From Acidimicrobiia bacterium (GTDB taxonomy: Bacteria; Actinomycetota; Acidimicrobiia; Acidimicrobiales; Poriferisodalaceae), in assembly GCA_022822525.1 (NCBI GenBank), contig JAJEBN010000062.1, positions 147,473-211,472 on the forward strand: DNA of 64,000 nucleotides, given 5' to 3'. Each line of letters opens with the position of its first letter. Position 1 is the first letter of the stretch. Below, piece by piece: positions 1 to 8,595 of this stretch. Made by a program: the position numbers and the translations under genes. The notes under the pieces are model-generated. The model did no database searches. It saw only the letters and a list, made by a program, of their open reading frames with translations, and was not told the origin of the DNA.

Positions 1-2320
1 CAACTATCACCCCCACGGCGATGGCTCGATCTACGACGCGCTGGTGCGCATGGGCCAGTCGTTCAGCCTGGCGAACACCCTGATCGACCCGCACGGCAAC
101 TTCGGCTCGCCGTCGGACCCTCCTGCCGCCTATCGCTACACCGAGTGCCGCTTGACCGATCTCGCCATGACGATGGCCGAGGGCATCGACGAGGAGACGG
201 TGGACTTCGCCGCCAACTTCGACGGGTCCCGCACCGAGCCGCTGGTGATGCCGTCACGATTCCCGAATCTGCTGGTCAACGGCAGCCAGGGCATCGCGGT
301 GGGCATGGCCACCAACATCCCCACCCACAACTTGGGCGAAGTCATCGACGCCACCGTCCATCTCATCTCGAACCCCGAGGCCACCGTGGACGACTTGATG
401 GAGTTCGTGCACGGACCGGACTTCCCCACGGGCGGCAGGATGCTCGGACGCGCCGGCGCGCGTGAGGCCATGGCGACCGGCCGCGGCTCGGTGAAGCTGC
501 GGGCCCGTGCCGAGATCGTCACCGACGGCAAGCGATCGAGCATCGTCGTCACCGAGATCCCGTACCAGACCTCCATCGAGAACATCGAGCGCAAGATCGC
601 CGATGCCGTGAACCGCAAGGTCATCGAGGGCATCACGGCGCTGCGCAACGAGTCGGCGAAGGGCAAGACGCGTTTCGTGATCGAGATGCGTCCCTCGGCG
701 CCGGCCAATGTGGTGCTCAACAACCTGTGGAAGCACACGCCGCTGCAGTCCAGCTTCGCAGTCAACATGGTCGCTCTGGTCGACGGGGTGCCGCGCACGC
801 TCAACCTCAGAGACGCTCTTGCCGCATATGTCGACCACCAGATCGAGGTCGTCACCCGACGCAGCCAGCACCGGCTGGACGGGGCACGAGCCCGCGCGCA
901 CATCGTGGAAGGCCTGCTGCGTGCGCTTGACCTGATTGATGAGATCATCGCCTTGATACGCGCCAGCGACGACCGCGCGGCTGCACTCGCCGGCTTGTGC
1001 GCGGAGCCCATGTCGTTCAGTGCCGAGCAGGCCAATCACATCCTGGACATGCAGCTCAGCCGGCTGACCCGCCTGGGTCGCACCCGCCTGAACGACGAGC
1101 TGGTCGAGCTGCGGCAGACGATTGCCGAGTTGGAAGCCATCCTCGGGTCCGATGCGCGGCTGCGGCAGGTCATCATCGACGAGCTGAGCGCGCTGCGCGA
1201 CGAGCACCACACGCCGCGGCGCACCGAAATCGTCACCGACCCCGGTGAGTTGGACGCCGAAGATCTCATCGAGGACGAGCCGCTCGTGGTGACGCTCACC
1301 CGCGAGGGCTATGTGAAGGCGACCTTGCCCGACGTGTTCCGCACCCAGGGCCGAGGCGGCCGCGGCGTGCAGGGCGCACGGCTGAAGAACGACGACGTGG
1401 TGGTCCGCGTGCTGCTGACGACGGCGCATGCCTATCTGCTGTGCTTCACCAACCGCGGGCGTGTGCACCGGCTGAAGGCCTACGAGGTTCCGATCACCAA
1501 CCGCACAGCGCGGGGAACCGCGCTGGTGAACCTGCTGCAGCTCGCCCCCGACGAACGTGTCGAGGCAGTGGTGGAAGCGCGCCAGTTCCCCGCTGACCGG
1601 TACCTGATGTTCGTGACGCGCAACGGGCTCGCCAAGAAGACGCCGCTGAGCGCGTACGAGAACATCCGCTCGAACGGCCTGATCGCGTTGAGCTTGCGCG
1701 ACGGCGATGAGCTGGTGCGCGTGCTCGAGACCTCCGGCGACGATGACGTGCTCGTGGTGTCGCGCGCTGGTCAAGCGGTGCGATTCGCGGAGAGTGACGT
1801 GCGATCGATGGGTCGCAACGCAACCGGCGTGCGTGCGATGCGATTGCGTGAGGGCGATGTCGTGGCGTCGGCTGATGTGCTTCATCCGAATGAGGCACGC
1901 GACTTGCTGGTGGTGACGAGCAACGGTGCCGCCAAGCGGACAGCCGCTGAGGAGTTCGGGCGCAAGGGACGCGGCATCTTGGGTGTCATCGCTGTGAAGT
2001 TGACCGACGCCACATCGCATGTCGTGGGCGCTCGCCTGGTCGATGATGACGATGAAGTGCTGCTGGTGTCATCGAGCGGTGTTCTCATCCGTACGCCGGT
2101 GAAGGAGATCTCCCAGCAGGGTCGTCCCGCGACCGGCGTGCGGGGGATGGCGCTTGATGACGGCGAGGTGGTCGTGGCGATCGCGCTCGTCGAGCTGGCA
2201 GACATACCCGCTGCCGACCCAGACGCCGACGCTGACCCAGATGCGATTGCCGTTGCCGGCGACGACGTGCCGGTGGCATCCCCCGAAAACCGTTCGGATT
2301 CCGAGTCGCCATCGCCATAG
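1..2320 (+). CDS. gyrA: DNA gyrase subunit A (5' truncated by window edge)
   Basis: Breakage-reunion subunit of type IIA topoisomerase, which with GyrB introduces negative supercoils. Reading starts in frame at base 2; about 75 N-terminal residues lie outside, judged from E. coli GyrA. Seen: the HPHGD motif (bases 8-22), the catalytic Arg-Tyr in RYTE (Tyr codon 137-139), the long coiled-coil and dimer region, and a C-terminal beta-pinwheel containing a GyrA-box, QGRGGRG (1346-1366), ending in an Asp-rich tail. The GyrA-box favours gyrase over topoisomerase IV. The residue equivalent to E. coli Ser83 is Gly (HGDGS). Downstream DUF3566 and tRNA-Ile match the M. tuberculosis gyrA neighbourhood. 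A duplicate ParC-type paralogue cannot be fully excluded. Confidence 0.95.
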   Translation, partial: NYHPHGDGSIYDALVRMGQSFSLANTLIDPHGNFGSPSDPPAAYRYTECRLTDLAMTMAEGIDEETVDFAANFDGSRTEPLVMPSRFPNLLVNGSQGIAVGMATNIPTHNLGEVIDATVHLISNPEATVDDLMEFVHGPDFPTGGRMLGRAGAREAMATGRGSVKLRARAEIVTDGKRSSIVVTEIPYQTSIENIERKIADAVNRKVIEGITALRNESAKGKTRFVIEMRPSAPANVVLNNLWKHTPLQSSFAVNMVALVDGVPRTLNLRDALAAYVDHQIEVVTRRSQHRLDGARARAHIVEGLLRALDLIDEIIALIRASDDRAAALAGLCAEPMSFSAEQANHILDMQLSRLTRLGRTRLNDELVELRQTIAELEAILGSDARLRQVIIDELSALRDEHHTPRRTEIVTDPGELDAEDLIEDEPLVVTLTREGYVKATLPDVFRTQGRGGRGVQGARLKNDDVVVRVLLTTAHAYLLCFTNRGRVHRLKAYEVPITNRTARGTALVNLLQLAPDERVEAVVEARQFPADRYLMFVTRNGLAKKTPLSAYENIRSNGLIALSLRDGDELVRVLETSGDDDVLVVSRAGQAVRFAESDVRSMGRNATGVRAMRLREGDVVASADVLHPNEARDLLVVTSNGAAKRTAAEEFGRKGRGILGVIAVKLTDATSHVVGARLVDDDDEVLLVSSSGVLIRTPVKEISQQGRPATGVRGMALDDGEVVVAIALVELADIPAADPDADADPDAIAVAGDDVPVASPENRSDSESPSP

Positions 2321-2329
2321 CGTCGGTTG

Positions 2330-2740
2330 ATGCCGACTCGTGCGTGGCGAACGATCCGAGTTCGGACCCAGCGCGGGCAGGCCGCACTGCCCGTGGCGCT
2401 GCTGGCGCTGGCGCTCCTGGTGGGGCTGGGTCTCGTTGCCCGGTGGGGCAATGCCGCACTCGCGAGTTCACGGGCGCAGGCCGCGGCCGATGCCGCTGCA
2501 CTCGTGACGCTGGCGGCCGCTGACGTCACAGCGATGGCGCACGGCGTGCTGCCCGACGATGCCGCCGCCCGGCGCGCCGTCCGCGGTGCCGGCGGTGCGC
2601 TGGTGAGCTTCGAGGTGCACGCCGACGACGTCACGGCGCACGTCGATGTCGTCGTGGAAGTCGACGGCCAGCGCGCCTCTGCGAGCGCTGCCCTCACGCT
2701 GCCGCCGTCGGGCTCGGCGGCCGAGATGTCTGGCGGCTGA
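2330..2740 (+). CDS. TadE/TadG-like pilus assembly or secreted protein
   Basis: Protein of 136 residues beginning with a basic segment, then RGQAALP and one hydrophobic helix (about residues 20-40), followed by the alignment-friendly run SRAQAAADAAALV. This N-terminal arrangement is typical of TadE/TadG-like or Rv3654c-like pseudopilin proteins, which are membrane anchored with the rest outside the cell. ATG at 2330 is chosen over the in-frame TTG at 2327. It lies 9 bases after gyrA and 17 bases before the DUF3566 gene, so probably shares their transcript. It is a solitary copy without other tad genes here, so a working pilus cannot be claimed. Family call is moderately sure, role unknown. 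Confidence 0.6.
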   Translation: MPTRAWRTIRVRTQRGQAALPVALLALALLVGLGLVARWGNAALASSRAQAAADAAALVTLAAADVTAMAHGVLPDDAAARRAVRGAGGALVSFEVHADDVTAHVDVVVEVDGQRASASAALTLPPSGSAAEMSGG

Positions 2741-2757
2741 CTCCTACACTGCGATGC

Positions 2758-3459
2758 GTGGCTTCCGGGACTTCTGGTGGGGGACCGCCGTCGCCGGAGC
2801 CAAGCGGGCCGACCCCCACCGACGAGCTGTTTGCCGAAGCGCTGGGCATCACCCCGGCTGGTCGCGCACGCCGTGGGCGGAAGAACCGTGCGCCCGCGGC
2901 CCCACCGCCGGGTCGCGGCGCGCCGCCGCAGAGTCGGCCATCCTCCGATCCCGCTGCCACTCCGCCGCCGATGCCTCCAGGTCCCCCGTTCCCGGCAGCG
3001 CAGGTGCCCCCTGCGGGCAGCCCCCCGACTCCGCTCCAGCCAGAAGAGCCGCAGCCGGTCCGCTGGGCGTGGCTCAGCCAGCGACGAGCCCGGGCCCGGC
3101 GAACGCATCGCATCCTGCGACACATCGACCCCTGGTCGGTGTTCAAGGTGTCGGTGCTGCTGTATGCGTGCCTGTACGTGGCGGTGCTCGTCGCAGGCGT
3201 GTTGCTGTGGAATGCGGCACAGCGATCGGGCCTCGTCGAGAAGGTGGAGTCGTTCATCACCGAAGTGGGCTCGTATGAGAGCTGGCGGATCAACGGGACG
3301 GTGATCTACGAGCGAGCCCGGATCATCGGTCTGGTGCTCGCCACGGTCGGGGTCGCCTTCAACGTGGTGATGACGATCGTGTTCAACCTGATCAGCGATC
3401 TCACCGGCGGCGTACGGGTCACGGTGCTCGAGGACGAGCGCCGCCCGCCCGCCCGTTGA
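2758..3459 (+). CDS. DUF3566 membrane protein (Rv0007-like)
   Basis: Protein of 233 residues with a Pro/Ala-rich disordered N-terminus (about 1-100), a basic patch (105-120), and two predicted transmembrane helices (about 131-152 and 190-212) separated by an extracytoplasmic loop. This is the DUF3566 layout. DUF3566 genes sit directly after gyrA in many actinobacteria, for example Rv0007 of M. tuberculosis, whose exact role is unsettled although cell-envelope or division functions have been proposed. GTG at 2758 is the start that follows the upstream stop by 17 bases. Context supports orthology more strongly than sequence, since the N-terminal half is low complexity. Confidence 0.85.
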   Translation: MASGTSGGGPPSPEPSGPTPTDELFAEALGITPAGRARRGRKNRAPAAPPPGRGAPPQSRPSSDPAATPPPMPPGPPFPAAQVPPAGSPPTPLQPEEPQPVRWAWLSQRRARARRTHRILRHIDPWSVFKVSVLLYACLYVAVLVAGVLLWNAAQRSGLVEKVESFITEVGSYESWRINGTVIYERARIIGLVLATVGVAFNVVMTIVFNLISDLTGGVRVTVLEDERRPPAR

Positions 3460-3525
3460 ACCCCGCACCGGCAGGCACAGCGGATGTGTCATCGAGCGAC
3501 TTGGCTGTAGTGTGTGCGGCCCCGC

Positions 3526-3599
<74 letters not shown>

Positions 3600-3600
3600 C

Positions 3601-3741
3601 ATGGTGAGCCTGCTGCGTCGTGCGCTGCTTGCGAGCGTGGTAGGAGGGCTGGTCACCATCGTCCTGCGGCTGCGCTCCTCGGTGGACATCCCTCGCCGGG
3701 AAGGCAGCTGGCGGGAGCTGACCGGCCCCGACCTGCGGTGA
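3601..3741 (+). CDS. Small membrane protein after tRNA-Ile (DLW-39-like?)
   Basis: A 46-residue ORF starting at ATG 3601. It has a short basic N-terminus (RR), a single hydrophobic helix of about 16 residues (ALLASVVGGLVTIVLRL), then a polar tail ending GPDLR. Small one-helix proteins of this kind, some named DLW-39 family, occur next to the gyrA/tRNA region of actinobacteria; the resemblance here is in size, topology and position, not clear sequence identity. The start codon is one base after the tRNA discriminator, so no Shine-Dalgarno sequence is possible; after tRNA 3' processing the message would be almost leaderless. GTG at 3604 is an alternative start. Function unknown. Confidence 0.45.
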   Translation: MVSLLRRALLASVVGGLVTIVLRLRSSVDIPRREGSWRELTGPDLR

Positions 3742-3790
3742 TCCGGTGCATTTCTGATGAGCCCAGATCTCTCATGAGCCCAAATCTCTG

Positions 3791-4777
3791 ATGAGCACAG
3801 TGGCAGTCATCGGCGCAGGTGCTGTCGGCCAGCGCATCGCACGTCATCTGGCCTCGCGTCACGATGTGGATCGCCTGGTGCTGGGTTCTCGCCACACCGC
3901 CCGACTGCGCGGGCTCGCCGCTCAGCTGCTCGACGTCGATGTCGAAGTAGTGGAGCCGGGCGCGCTGCCCGACGCAGATGTCGTCGTGCTGAGCCTGCCG
4001 AGCGGGGGCCACGAGGCGCTGGCCGAGAAGGCGCTGCGCGCAGGGGCCCACGTGGTGTCGCTGTCAGCGGCAATCGCCGACGTGGAGCCGCTGCTGGCAC
4101 TCGACAAGCGCGCTCTCAACGCGGACCGCTCCGTCGTGGTCGGCGCCGGCTTCTCGCCGGGCTACAGCTGCCTGCTGGCGCGCCACGGTGCTGCAAGTTT
4201 CGACGTCGTCACCGAGGTCCACATCGCGCGGGTAGGGACCGGCGGCCCGGCGTGCCAGCGCCAATTGCACCGTGCCCGCACCGGCACCTCGGTCGACTGG
4301 CGTGACGGGGAATGGCGCCGCCGGCGAGGCGGCTCGGGCCGCGAGCTCGTGTGGTTCCCCGAGCCGCTCGGAGCGCACGACTGCTACCGCGCCGCATTGG
4401 CGGACGCGTTGCTGCTCGTGCCCGCATTCAGCGAAGTCGAGCGCGTGACGGCGCGCGTGGCCGGCACCCGCCGGGATCGCCTGACAGCGATGCTGCCGAT
4501 GCTGCGGCCGCCTCATCCCGAAGGCGGACCCGGCGGCGTCAGGGTCGAGCTGCGTGGACTGCGTGATGGCCGGCACTGCACCGATGTGCTGGGCATCATC
4601 GATCACCCCAGCGCGGCAGCGGCCGCGGTTGCCGCGACTGCCGCAGGGTGGGCCCTGGCCGACGAGCTGCCATCGGGGGCGTGGGGCTTGGGCATGCTCG
4701 ACGATCCGCTGCCGTGGCTCACCGAGCTGGCTGAATGGGGCGTGCGGGCCGCCGCCTACGAAGGTTCCCGCCTCTAG
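3791..4777 (+). CDS. Saccharopine dehydrogenase-like NAD(P)-binding protein
   Basis: Protein of 328 residues with an N-terminal Rossmann fold: VAVIGAGAVGQ at residues 4-14 is the dinucleotide-binding loop, followed by a strand ending at an Arg-containing segment (GSRH), which would favour NADP. The first 130 residues resemble the NADP-binding domain of saccharopine dehydrogenase-like proteins (Lys9-like); the remainder is a less conserved catalytic or dimerisation domain. Substrate unknown; true lysine-pathway saccharopine reductase is not implied. ATG at 3791 chosen as the start because it gives the Rossmann strand its usual position. The gene stands alone and converges on the mycothiol-enzyme gene, with a double hairpin between their stops. 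Confidence 0.7.
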   Translation: MSTVAVIGAGAVGQRIARHLASRHDVDRLVLGSRHTARLRGLAAQLLDVDVEVVEPGALPDADVVVLSLPSGGHEALAEKALRAGAHVVSLSAAIADVEPLLALDKRALNADRSVVVGAGFSPGYSCLLARHGAASFDVVTEVHIARVGTGGPACQRQLHRARTGTSVDWRDGEWRRRRGGSGRELVWFPEPLGAHDCYRAALADALLLVPAFSEVERVTARVAGTRRDRLTAMLPMLRPPHPEGGPGGVRVELRGLRDGRHCTDVLGIIDHPSAAAAAVAATAAGWALADELPSGAWGLGMLDDPLPWLTELAEWGVRAAAYEGSRL

Positions 4778-4788
4778 CGGCACCGCCG

Positions 4789-4843
4789 CAAGGCCGCGCC
4801 CCGGGGCGACCTTGTGAGCAGAGCGGCTGGCGGACCCGCCGCT
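4789..4843. terminator. Double hairpin between convergent genes
   Basis: Between stops at 4777 (+) and 4853 (-). Hairpin 1: CAAGG (4789-4793) pairs with CCTTG (4810-4814) around the self-complementary CGCCCCGGGGCG. Hairpin 2: AGCGGC (4822-4827) pairs with GCCGCT (4838-4843). No T-tract, as is common for GC-rich actinobacterial terminators. Termination is inferred from position. Confidence 0.5.
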
Positions 4844-4852
4844 GGGGGATGT

Positions 4853-5590
4853 TCAGATGCGGACGAGTCGCTGCCAGTCGGTGAGCAGGCTGCCGTCGCC
4901 GAAGGTCTCGAGCTGGTCGGTCCCGCCGCGGCCCCACACGAACAGCAGCAGGTCCTGCGCTGATCCCCGGGCCGCGACATCGCACCTGCGGTGAGCGTGC
5001 TCGACCTCGATGCCGTCCGGCGTTCGCGTGACGACCCACTCGCCGTCAGCGTCGGTGGCGTGCAGGTGGACCGTCTCGCCGTTGCCTGCGAACACCGTGG
5101 GTTGGCGTACGCCGATGGCGAACTCGAACAGCTCGTCGATGCCGTCGACAGCCAGACCGGCCTCGATCGGCGCCGGCGCGACGCCCAGTGCCGACTCTGC
5201 ATCCCAGCGGTGCAGTGTCGCTTCGTGCGTCATGCGCCGCCACCAGAAGTCAATGACCTGGCGATCGGGGTCGAACGTCCAGACGGCCTCACCTGGCCGG
5301 CGGGCCTCCATCACTTCAAGGAGCCGGCCGAAGGCCTCAGCGTGCCACTGCGACACCTGGCCGGCGGGCCGTGTGATGGATGCACGGTCAATCGGGCTGC
5401 CCGCAGCCACGCTGCTGCCCACAAACGTCCACACGCCGCAGCAGTGTTCGAGGAGCGCTTCGAGATCCCAGTCCGGGCAACTGCGGACGCGGCGCTGCAA
5501 GGCACCGTCTGACGCCTCGGCCTCGGCGGCGATCGCGGTCAGCCGCGCCCCCTCGGTGCGGAGTGCCTGTGCGTAGCCTGTGGCCGTCAT
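4853..5590 (-). CDS. Mycothiol-dependent maleylpyruvate isomerase-family protein
   Basis: Protein of 245 residues. The N-terminal half (about 1-150) carries the DinB/maleylpyruvate isomerase N-terminal fold: SCPDWDLEALLEHCCGVW near residue 40 gives the first conserved His of the metal site, and MTHEATLHRWDAE near residue 120 gives the HxxxxHRxDAE metal-ligand motif. The C-terminal half resembles the small MDMPI C-terminal domain. Members are metal-dependent and often use mycothiol, the actinobacterial thiol; substrates of most are unknown. ATG at 5590 gives the usual family length; the frame stays open for about 200 codons further upstream but that overlaps lgt and has no family similarity. 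Divergent from lgt, 51 bases apart. Confidence 0.75.
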   Translation of the reverse strand: MTATGYAQALRTEGARLTAIAAEAEASDGALQRRVRSCPDWDLEALLEHCCGVWTFVGSSVAAGSPIDRASITRPAGQVSQWHAEAFGRLLEVMEARRPGEAVWTFDPDRQVIDFWWRRMTHEATLHRWDAESALGVAPAPIEAGLAVDGIDELFEFAIGVRQPTVFAGNGETVHLHATDADGEWVVTRTPDGIEVEHAHRRCDVAARGSAQDLLLFVWGRGGTDQLETFGDGSLLTDWQRLVRI

Positions 5591-5641
5591 GGCTGGTGTT
5601 CTCCCGTTCCGTCCTGCAGCGCCGTCGGCCGTCGGCCGGCA

Positions 5642-6586
5642 GTGAGCCAGACCGTGGTGCATTCCGTCACCGAGACCGCGGGCCGGCTCCTGGGGTCGAT
5701 CCCGAGCCCGTCGCGCGGCTCCGTCTCGCTCGGGCCGCTTGACATTCGAGCCTATGGCGTCGCCATCGCTGTGGGCGTGCTGGTCGCCGTGTGGATCACC
5801 AGCCGCCGTTGGCGACGCGCCATCGCCGGCCGTGAAGACTCGTACCGGGCTCGCGCCGACGACTTGGTCGGGACGATCGCGATCTGGGCAGTGCCGGCCG
5901 GGCTGATCGGCGCCCGGCTGTACCACGTCATCACCGACTTCGACCGCTACCAGGACAGCCTCGTCGACGCGCTGAAGATCTGGCGCGGCGGCCTGGGCAT
6001 CTGGGGCGGCATCTCGGTGGGCGTGCTGGTGGCGGTCTGGATGCTGCGCCGGGGCGGGCACAGCACCGGCGCGATGCTGGACGCTCTGGCGCCGGCGCTG
6101 GCCGTGGCCCAGGCCATCGGCCGGCTGGGGAACTGGTTCAACCAGGAGCTGTACGGCCGGCCCACGGATCTGCCGTGGGGACTCGAGATCGACCAGGCGC
6201 ATCGTGTCGCCGGCTATGGCCTCGAGGAGACGTTTCACCCGACTTTTGCCTATGAGGCCCTGTGGAATCTCTGCTTGGCGGCGACGCTCGTGTGGGTAGT
6301 CCCCAAGGCACTCCCGCGGCTGCGCACCGGCTACCTGTTCGCGATGTACGTGCTCGGCTACACCGTCGGGCGGCTGTGGATCGAGCTGTTGCGCATCGAC
6401 ACGGCCAACGAGTTGTGGGGCGTGCGGATCAACGTATGGACCAGCATCGTGGTCGGCCTCGCGGCGCTGGTCGCGGTGCTGGTGGGTTTGCGTCGTGGTC
6501 CCGTCGGCGAGATCGAGCTCGGCGAGCGCGATCCCGAGGCTGCGAGCGAGGACGGCGCCGCACAGGGCGCCCAGACGAACGACTGA
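5642..6586 (+). CDS. lgt: Prolipoprotein diacylglyceryl transferase
   Basis: Integral membrane enzyme that transfers diacylglycerol from phosphatidylglycerol to the lipobox Cys of prelipoproteins, the first step of lipoprotein maturation. 314 residues with about seven hydrophobic helices. The Lgt signature GRLGNWFNQELYGRP spans residues 160-174 and contains the conserved Arg and Asn; RGGLGIWGG (115-123) corresponds to the HGGL region, with Arg where Gram-negative enzymes have His, as in other actinobacteria. Family length about 280-310, so the acidic C-terminal tail is slightly long. GTG at 5642 is the start used; a GTG a few codons downstream is possible. Relevant in this window to the DUF4349 lipoprotein. 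Confidence 0.95.
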   Translation: MSQTVVHSVTETAGRLLGSIPSPSRGSVSLGPLDIRAYGVAIAVGVLVAVWITSRRWRRAIAGREDSYRARADDLVGTIAIWAVPAGLIGARLYHVITDFDRYQDSLVDALKIWRGGLGIWGGISVGVLVAVWMLRRGGHSTGAMLDALAPALAVAQAIGRLGNWFNQELYGRPTDLPWGLEIDQAHRVAGYGLEETFHPTFAYEALWNLCLAATLVWVVPKALPRLRTGYLFAMYVLGYTVGRLWIELLRIDTANELWGVRINVWTSIVVGLAALVAVLVGLRRGPVGEIELGERDPEAASEDGAAQGAQTND

Positions 6587-6616
6587 CGACCGGTCGGCAA
6601 CGCTGACGGCCGAAGC

Positions 6617-7513
6617 TCAGCTGAGCAGGCTGATCAGGGTTTCGCGGGTAGCTGCCTGCTCGTCCAGCGTCCCGAACGCCATGGCCGCGCATGACGTGAC
6701 CCCGTGGTCGGCCAGGGCACCGATACGGTCGCTGACTTCGGCAGCGCTGCCGATGATGGCGATGTCCTCGGGACCGTCGTATCCCTCACGGTCCAGCATC
6801 GCCCGGTAGCTCGGCAGGGTGCCGTACACCACGAGATCCTTGGCAGCCCGTTCCCGCGCCGTCGCCACATCATCGGTCACGCAGACCGGGAAGCCCGCCA
6901 CGACCTGCGGCGCAGGCCGCCCGGCTTCGGTCGCTGCCTCGTTGATCGTCGGTGCGGTGTGGGTGCCGAGGGTCACCGGCCCGGTCATCCACGTGAAGGT
7001 GCCGTCGGCCATCCGTCCGGTGAGTCGCAGCATCTGGCTGCCCAAGGCCGCAACGAACACCGGCGGGGCTTCGGCAGGCGGGGGAGTGATCTCGCCGCGC
7101 CCGGTCACCGCGTCGCCGCCGTGGGACACCCGTCGGTCGGCGAGCAGTGTGGTGAGGATCGTGAGGTAGTCGCGCATGTGGGCAATCGGGCGATCGAACG
7201 AGTAGCCCCACATGCCCTCGACGACCGGCTTGTGTGACGGCCCGATGCCCAGGTCGAGCCGGTTGCCGATGATCGCTTGGACGGTGAGCGCCTGCTGCGC
7301 CAGCATCATCGGGTGTCGCGGGTAGGTCGGCACCACGGCAGTCCCCACGCGGATATCGGGCACGTTCTGCGTGGCCACCGCGATGGTGGTCAGCGCATCG
7401 TGGCCGAAGATCTGCGGGGTCCAGTAGCGGCCGAAGCCTTGCGCTGTGGCATCGCGCAGGCTGGCCTCGAAACGCTCAGGTGTGGTGTCGAATCCGAACA
7501 GCTCGATTTGCAT
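6617..7513 (-). CDS. LLM-class F420-dependent oxidoreductase (1)
   Basis: Luciferase-like monooxygenase family protein of 298 residues, TIM-barrel fold. Seen: N-terminal strand MQIELFGFDT, the conserved GTAVVPTYPRHPMMLAQQALTVQ-like region near residue 60, RLDLGIGPSHKP near residue 85, and a C-terminal IGSAAEVSDRIGALADHG element typical of the TIGR03564-like group. In actinobacteria most of this group use coenzyme F420 rather than FMN; cofactor is inferred from family, substrate unknown. ATG at 7513. Downstream of a second LLM gene on the same strand, separated by the 79-nt structured repeat, and convergent with lgt. Confidence 0.8.
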   Translation of the reverse strand: MQIELFGFDTTPERFEASLRDATAQGFGRYWTPQIFGHDALTTIAVATQNVPDIRVGTAVVPTYPRHPMMLAQQALTVQAIIGNRLDLGIGPSHKPVVEGMWGYSFDRPIAHMRDYLTILTTLLADRRVSHGGDAVTGRGEITPPPAEAPPVFVAALGSQMLRLTGRMADGTFTWMTGPVTLGTHTAPTINEAATEAGRPAPQVVAGFPVCVTDDVATARERAAKDLVVYGTLPSYRAMLDREGYDGPEDIAIIGSAAEVSDRIGALADHGVTSCAAMAFGTLDEQAATRETLISLLS

Positions 7514-7577
7514 GCCCGGAGCGTAACGGCGCGCCGCTCGACGTTTCCGAGGATCGACGGAGTGACACAGATGCCAT

Positions 7578-7656
7578 GGCGCAGGGGCGGCAGGAGACTC
7601 TGCGACGTTGCGACCTGCTGGATCGCGGGAGCAGAGGACCCTGCCGCCCCTGCGCC
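7578..7656 (-). repeat. Structured repeat, copy A (covarying nested hairpin)
   Basis: 79-nt element starting one base after the stop of the minus-strand LLM gene. Perfect 17-bp outer stem (7578-7594 with 7640-7656), inner stem CTCTGC/GCAGAG (7598-7603 with 7631-7636) and a 27-nt loop that itself can fold (GCGA/TCGC) around an invariant CCTGCTGGA. Copy B lies at 20786-20866 with the same architecture. Between copies five outer-stem pairs and two inner pairs change on both sides so that pairing is kept. Could be a structured RNA in the 3' UTR, a terminator family or a palindromic mobile repeat. Confidence 0.75.
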
Positions 7657-7657
7657 T

Positions 7658-8560
7658 CTAGGCGAACGTGTCGAAGAGCTCCTCGAGCGCCTTGAGCTGA
7701 CCGCCGCTGGTGCTCGACGGCACCAGGATCGGCGTCTTGCAGCCGGCATCGAACCATGCCTCGACACCGTCGCGGACCTCGCTGGCCGAGCCGTACAGCG
7801 TCGCGTTCGACAGCCAATCGTCGGTCATCGCCCGGTTCAACGCCTCGGAGTCGCCCGCGGCGATCGCCGTCTCAGCCGCTTCCATCTCGTCGACCCAGCC
7901 GGCTTGCTTCCAGTAGTTCCGGTAATTCGGCAGCGACACGTAGCCGGCCAGCGTCTTGCGGTTCCGCGCTGCTCCAGCGGCGCGGTCGTCATCGATGACC
8001 GTCGGGATCATGTTCCCCACGAAGAAGTCGTCACGGCTCGCCGCCTCGCCGAGGTGCGCCACGGAGTTCTGGAAGTCGTTGCAGCTCGCATTGGCCCACA
8101 CCGCCCCTGAGCTGATCTCGGCCGACAGCTCGGCCATGCGCTGGCGCAGCGTGGCCAGCACGATCGGCGGGAGATCGCCATGCTGTGCCGAGGCCGCCTC
8201 CATGGCAGCGATGTACTCGCGGATGTCAGCGAGCGGCTTGCCGGGCGTGATGCCGAGGCGCTCGTGCACCGGGCCGTGGGTCACGCCGATGCCCAGCCAG
8301 AACCGGCCGCCGGAGACCTCGTGGATGAAGGCCGCGGTGGAGGCCATGTCGACCGGGTTGCGGAAGTAGATCGGCTGCACCGAGGTGCCGAAGTGAATCT
8401 CGTTGGTCACATGGGCGATGGATTGGCACAGCGCCACCGGGTCGCCCATGGACGGGCAGTAGATGCCGCTGAAGCCGCGCTGTTCTATCTCGGCGGCGAT
8501 TTCCAAGGTGCGTTCACGGCGACCGCGCACGGCCGCCAGCGAGATGGCAGGCATGTTCAT
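7658..8560 (-). CDS. LLM-class F420-dependent oxidoreductase (2)
   Basis: Luciferase-like TIM-barrel oxidoreductase of 300 residues. Seen: ISLAAVRGRRERTLEIAAEIE at the N-terminus, GFSGIYCPSMGDP, the EIHFGTSVQPIYFRNPVDMA segment, and GGRFWLGIGVTHGPVHERLG, the phosphate/cofactor-loop region typical of LLM proteins. Cofactor probably F420 and substrate unknown (inference from family). ATG at 8560 (MNMPAIS) is chosen because the family starts a few residues before this strand; ATG 8554 is equally possible. The stop is followed at one base by structured repeat A. Upstream on the same strand is the sterol methyltransferase homologue, 35 bases away, so the two may be cotranscribed. Confidence 0.8.
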   Translation of the reverse strand: MNMPAISLAAVRGRRERTLEIAAEIEQRGFSGIYCPSMGDPVALCQSIAHVTNEIHFGTSVQPIYFRNPVDMASTAAFIHEVSGGRFWLGIGVTHGPVHERLGITPGKPLADIREYIAAMEAASAQHGDLPPIVLATLRQRMAELSAEISSGAVWANASCNDFQNSVAHLGEAASRDDFFVGNMIPTVIDDDRAAGAARNRKTLAGYVSLPNYRNYWKQAGWVDEMEAAETAIAAGDSEALNRAMTDDWLSNATLYGSASEVRDGVEAWFDAGCKTPILVPSSTSGGQLKALEELFDTFA

Positions 8561-8595
8561 GCGGGGTTTCCTAGCAGACGTGCCCGAATGCCGCG

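Noticed and set aside
254..2020. 588-codon open frame on the minus strand across gyrA
   Set aside because: GC-rich third positions of gyrA open the complementary frame; no ribosome site, no family similarity, and gyrA is clearly real.
7578..7656. Repeat A/B as an integron attC site
   Set aside because: No integrase, no cassette arrangement, and the required RYYYAAC/GTTRRRY core sites are not arranged at the ends.
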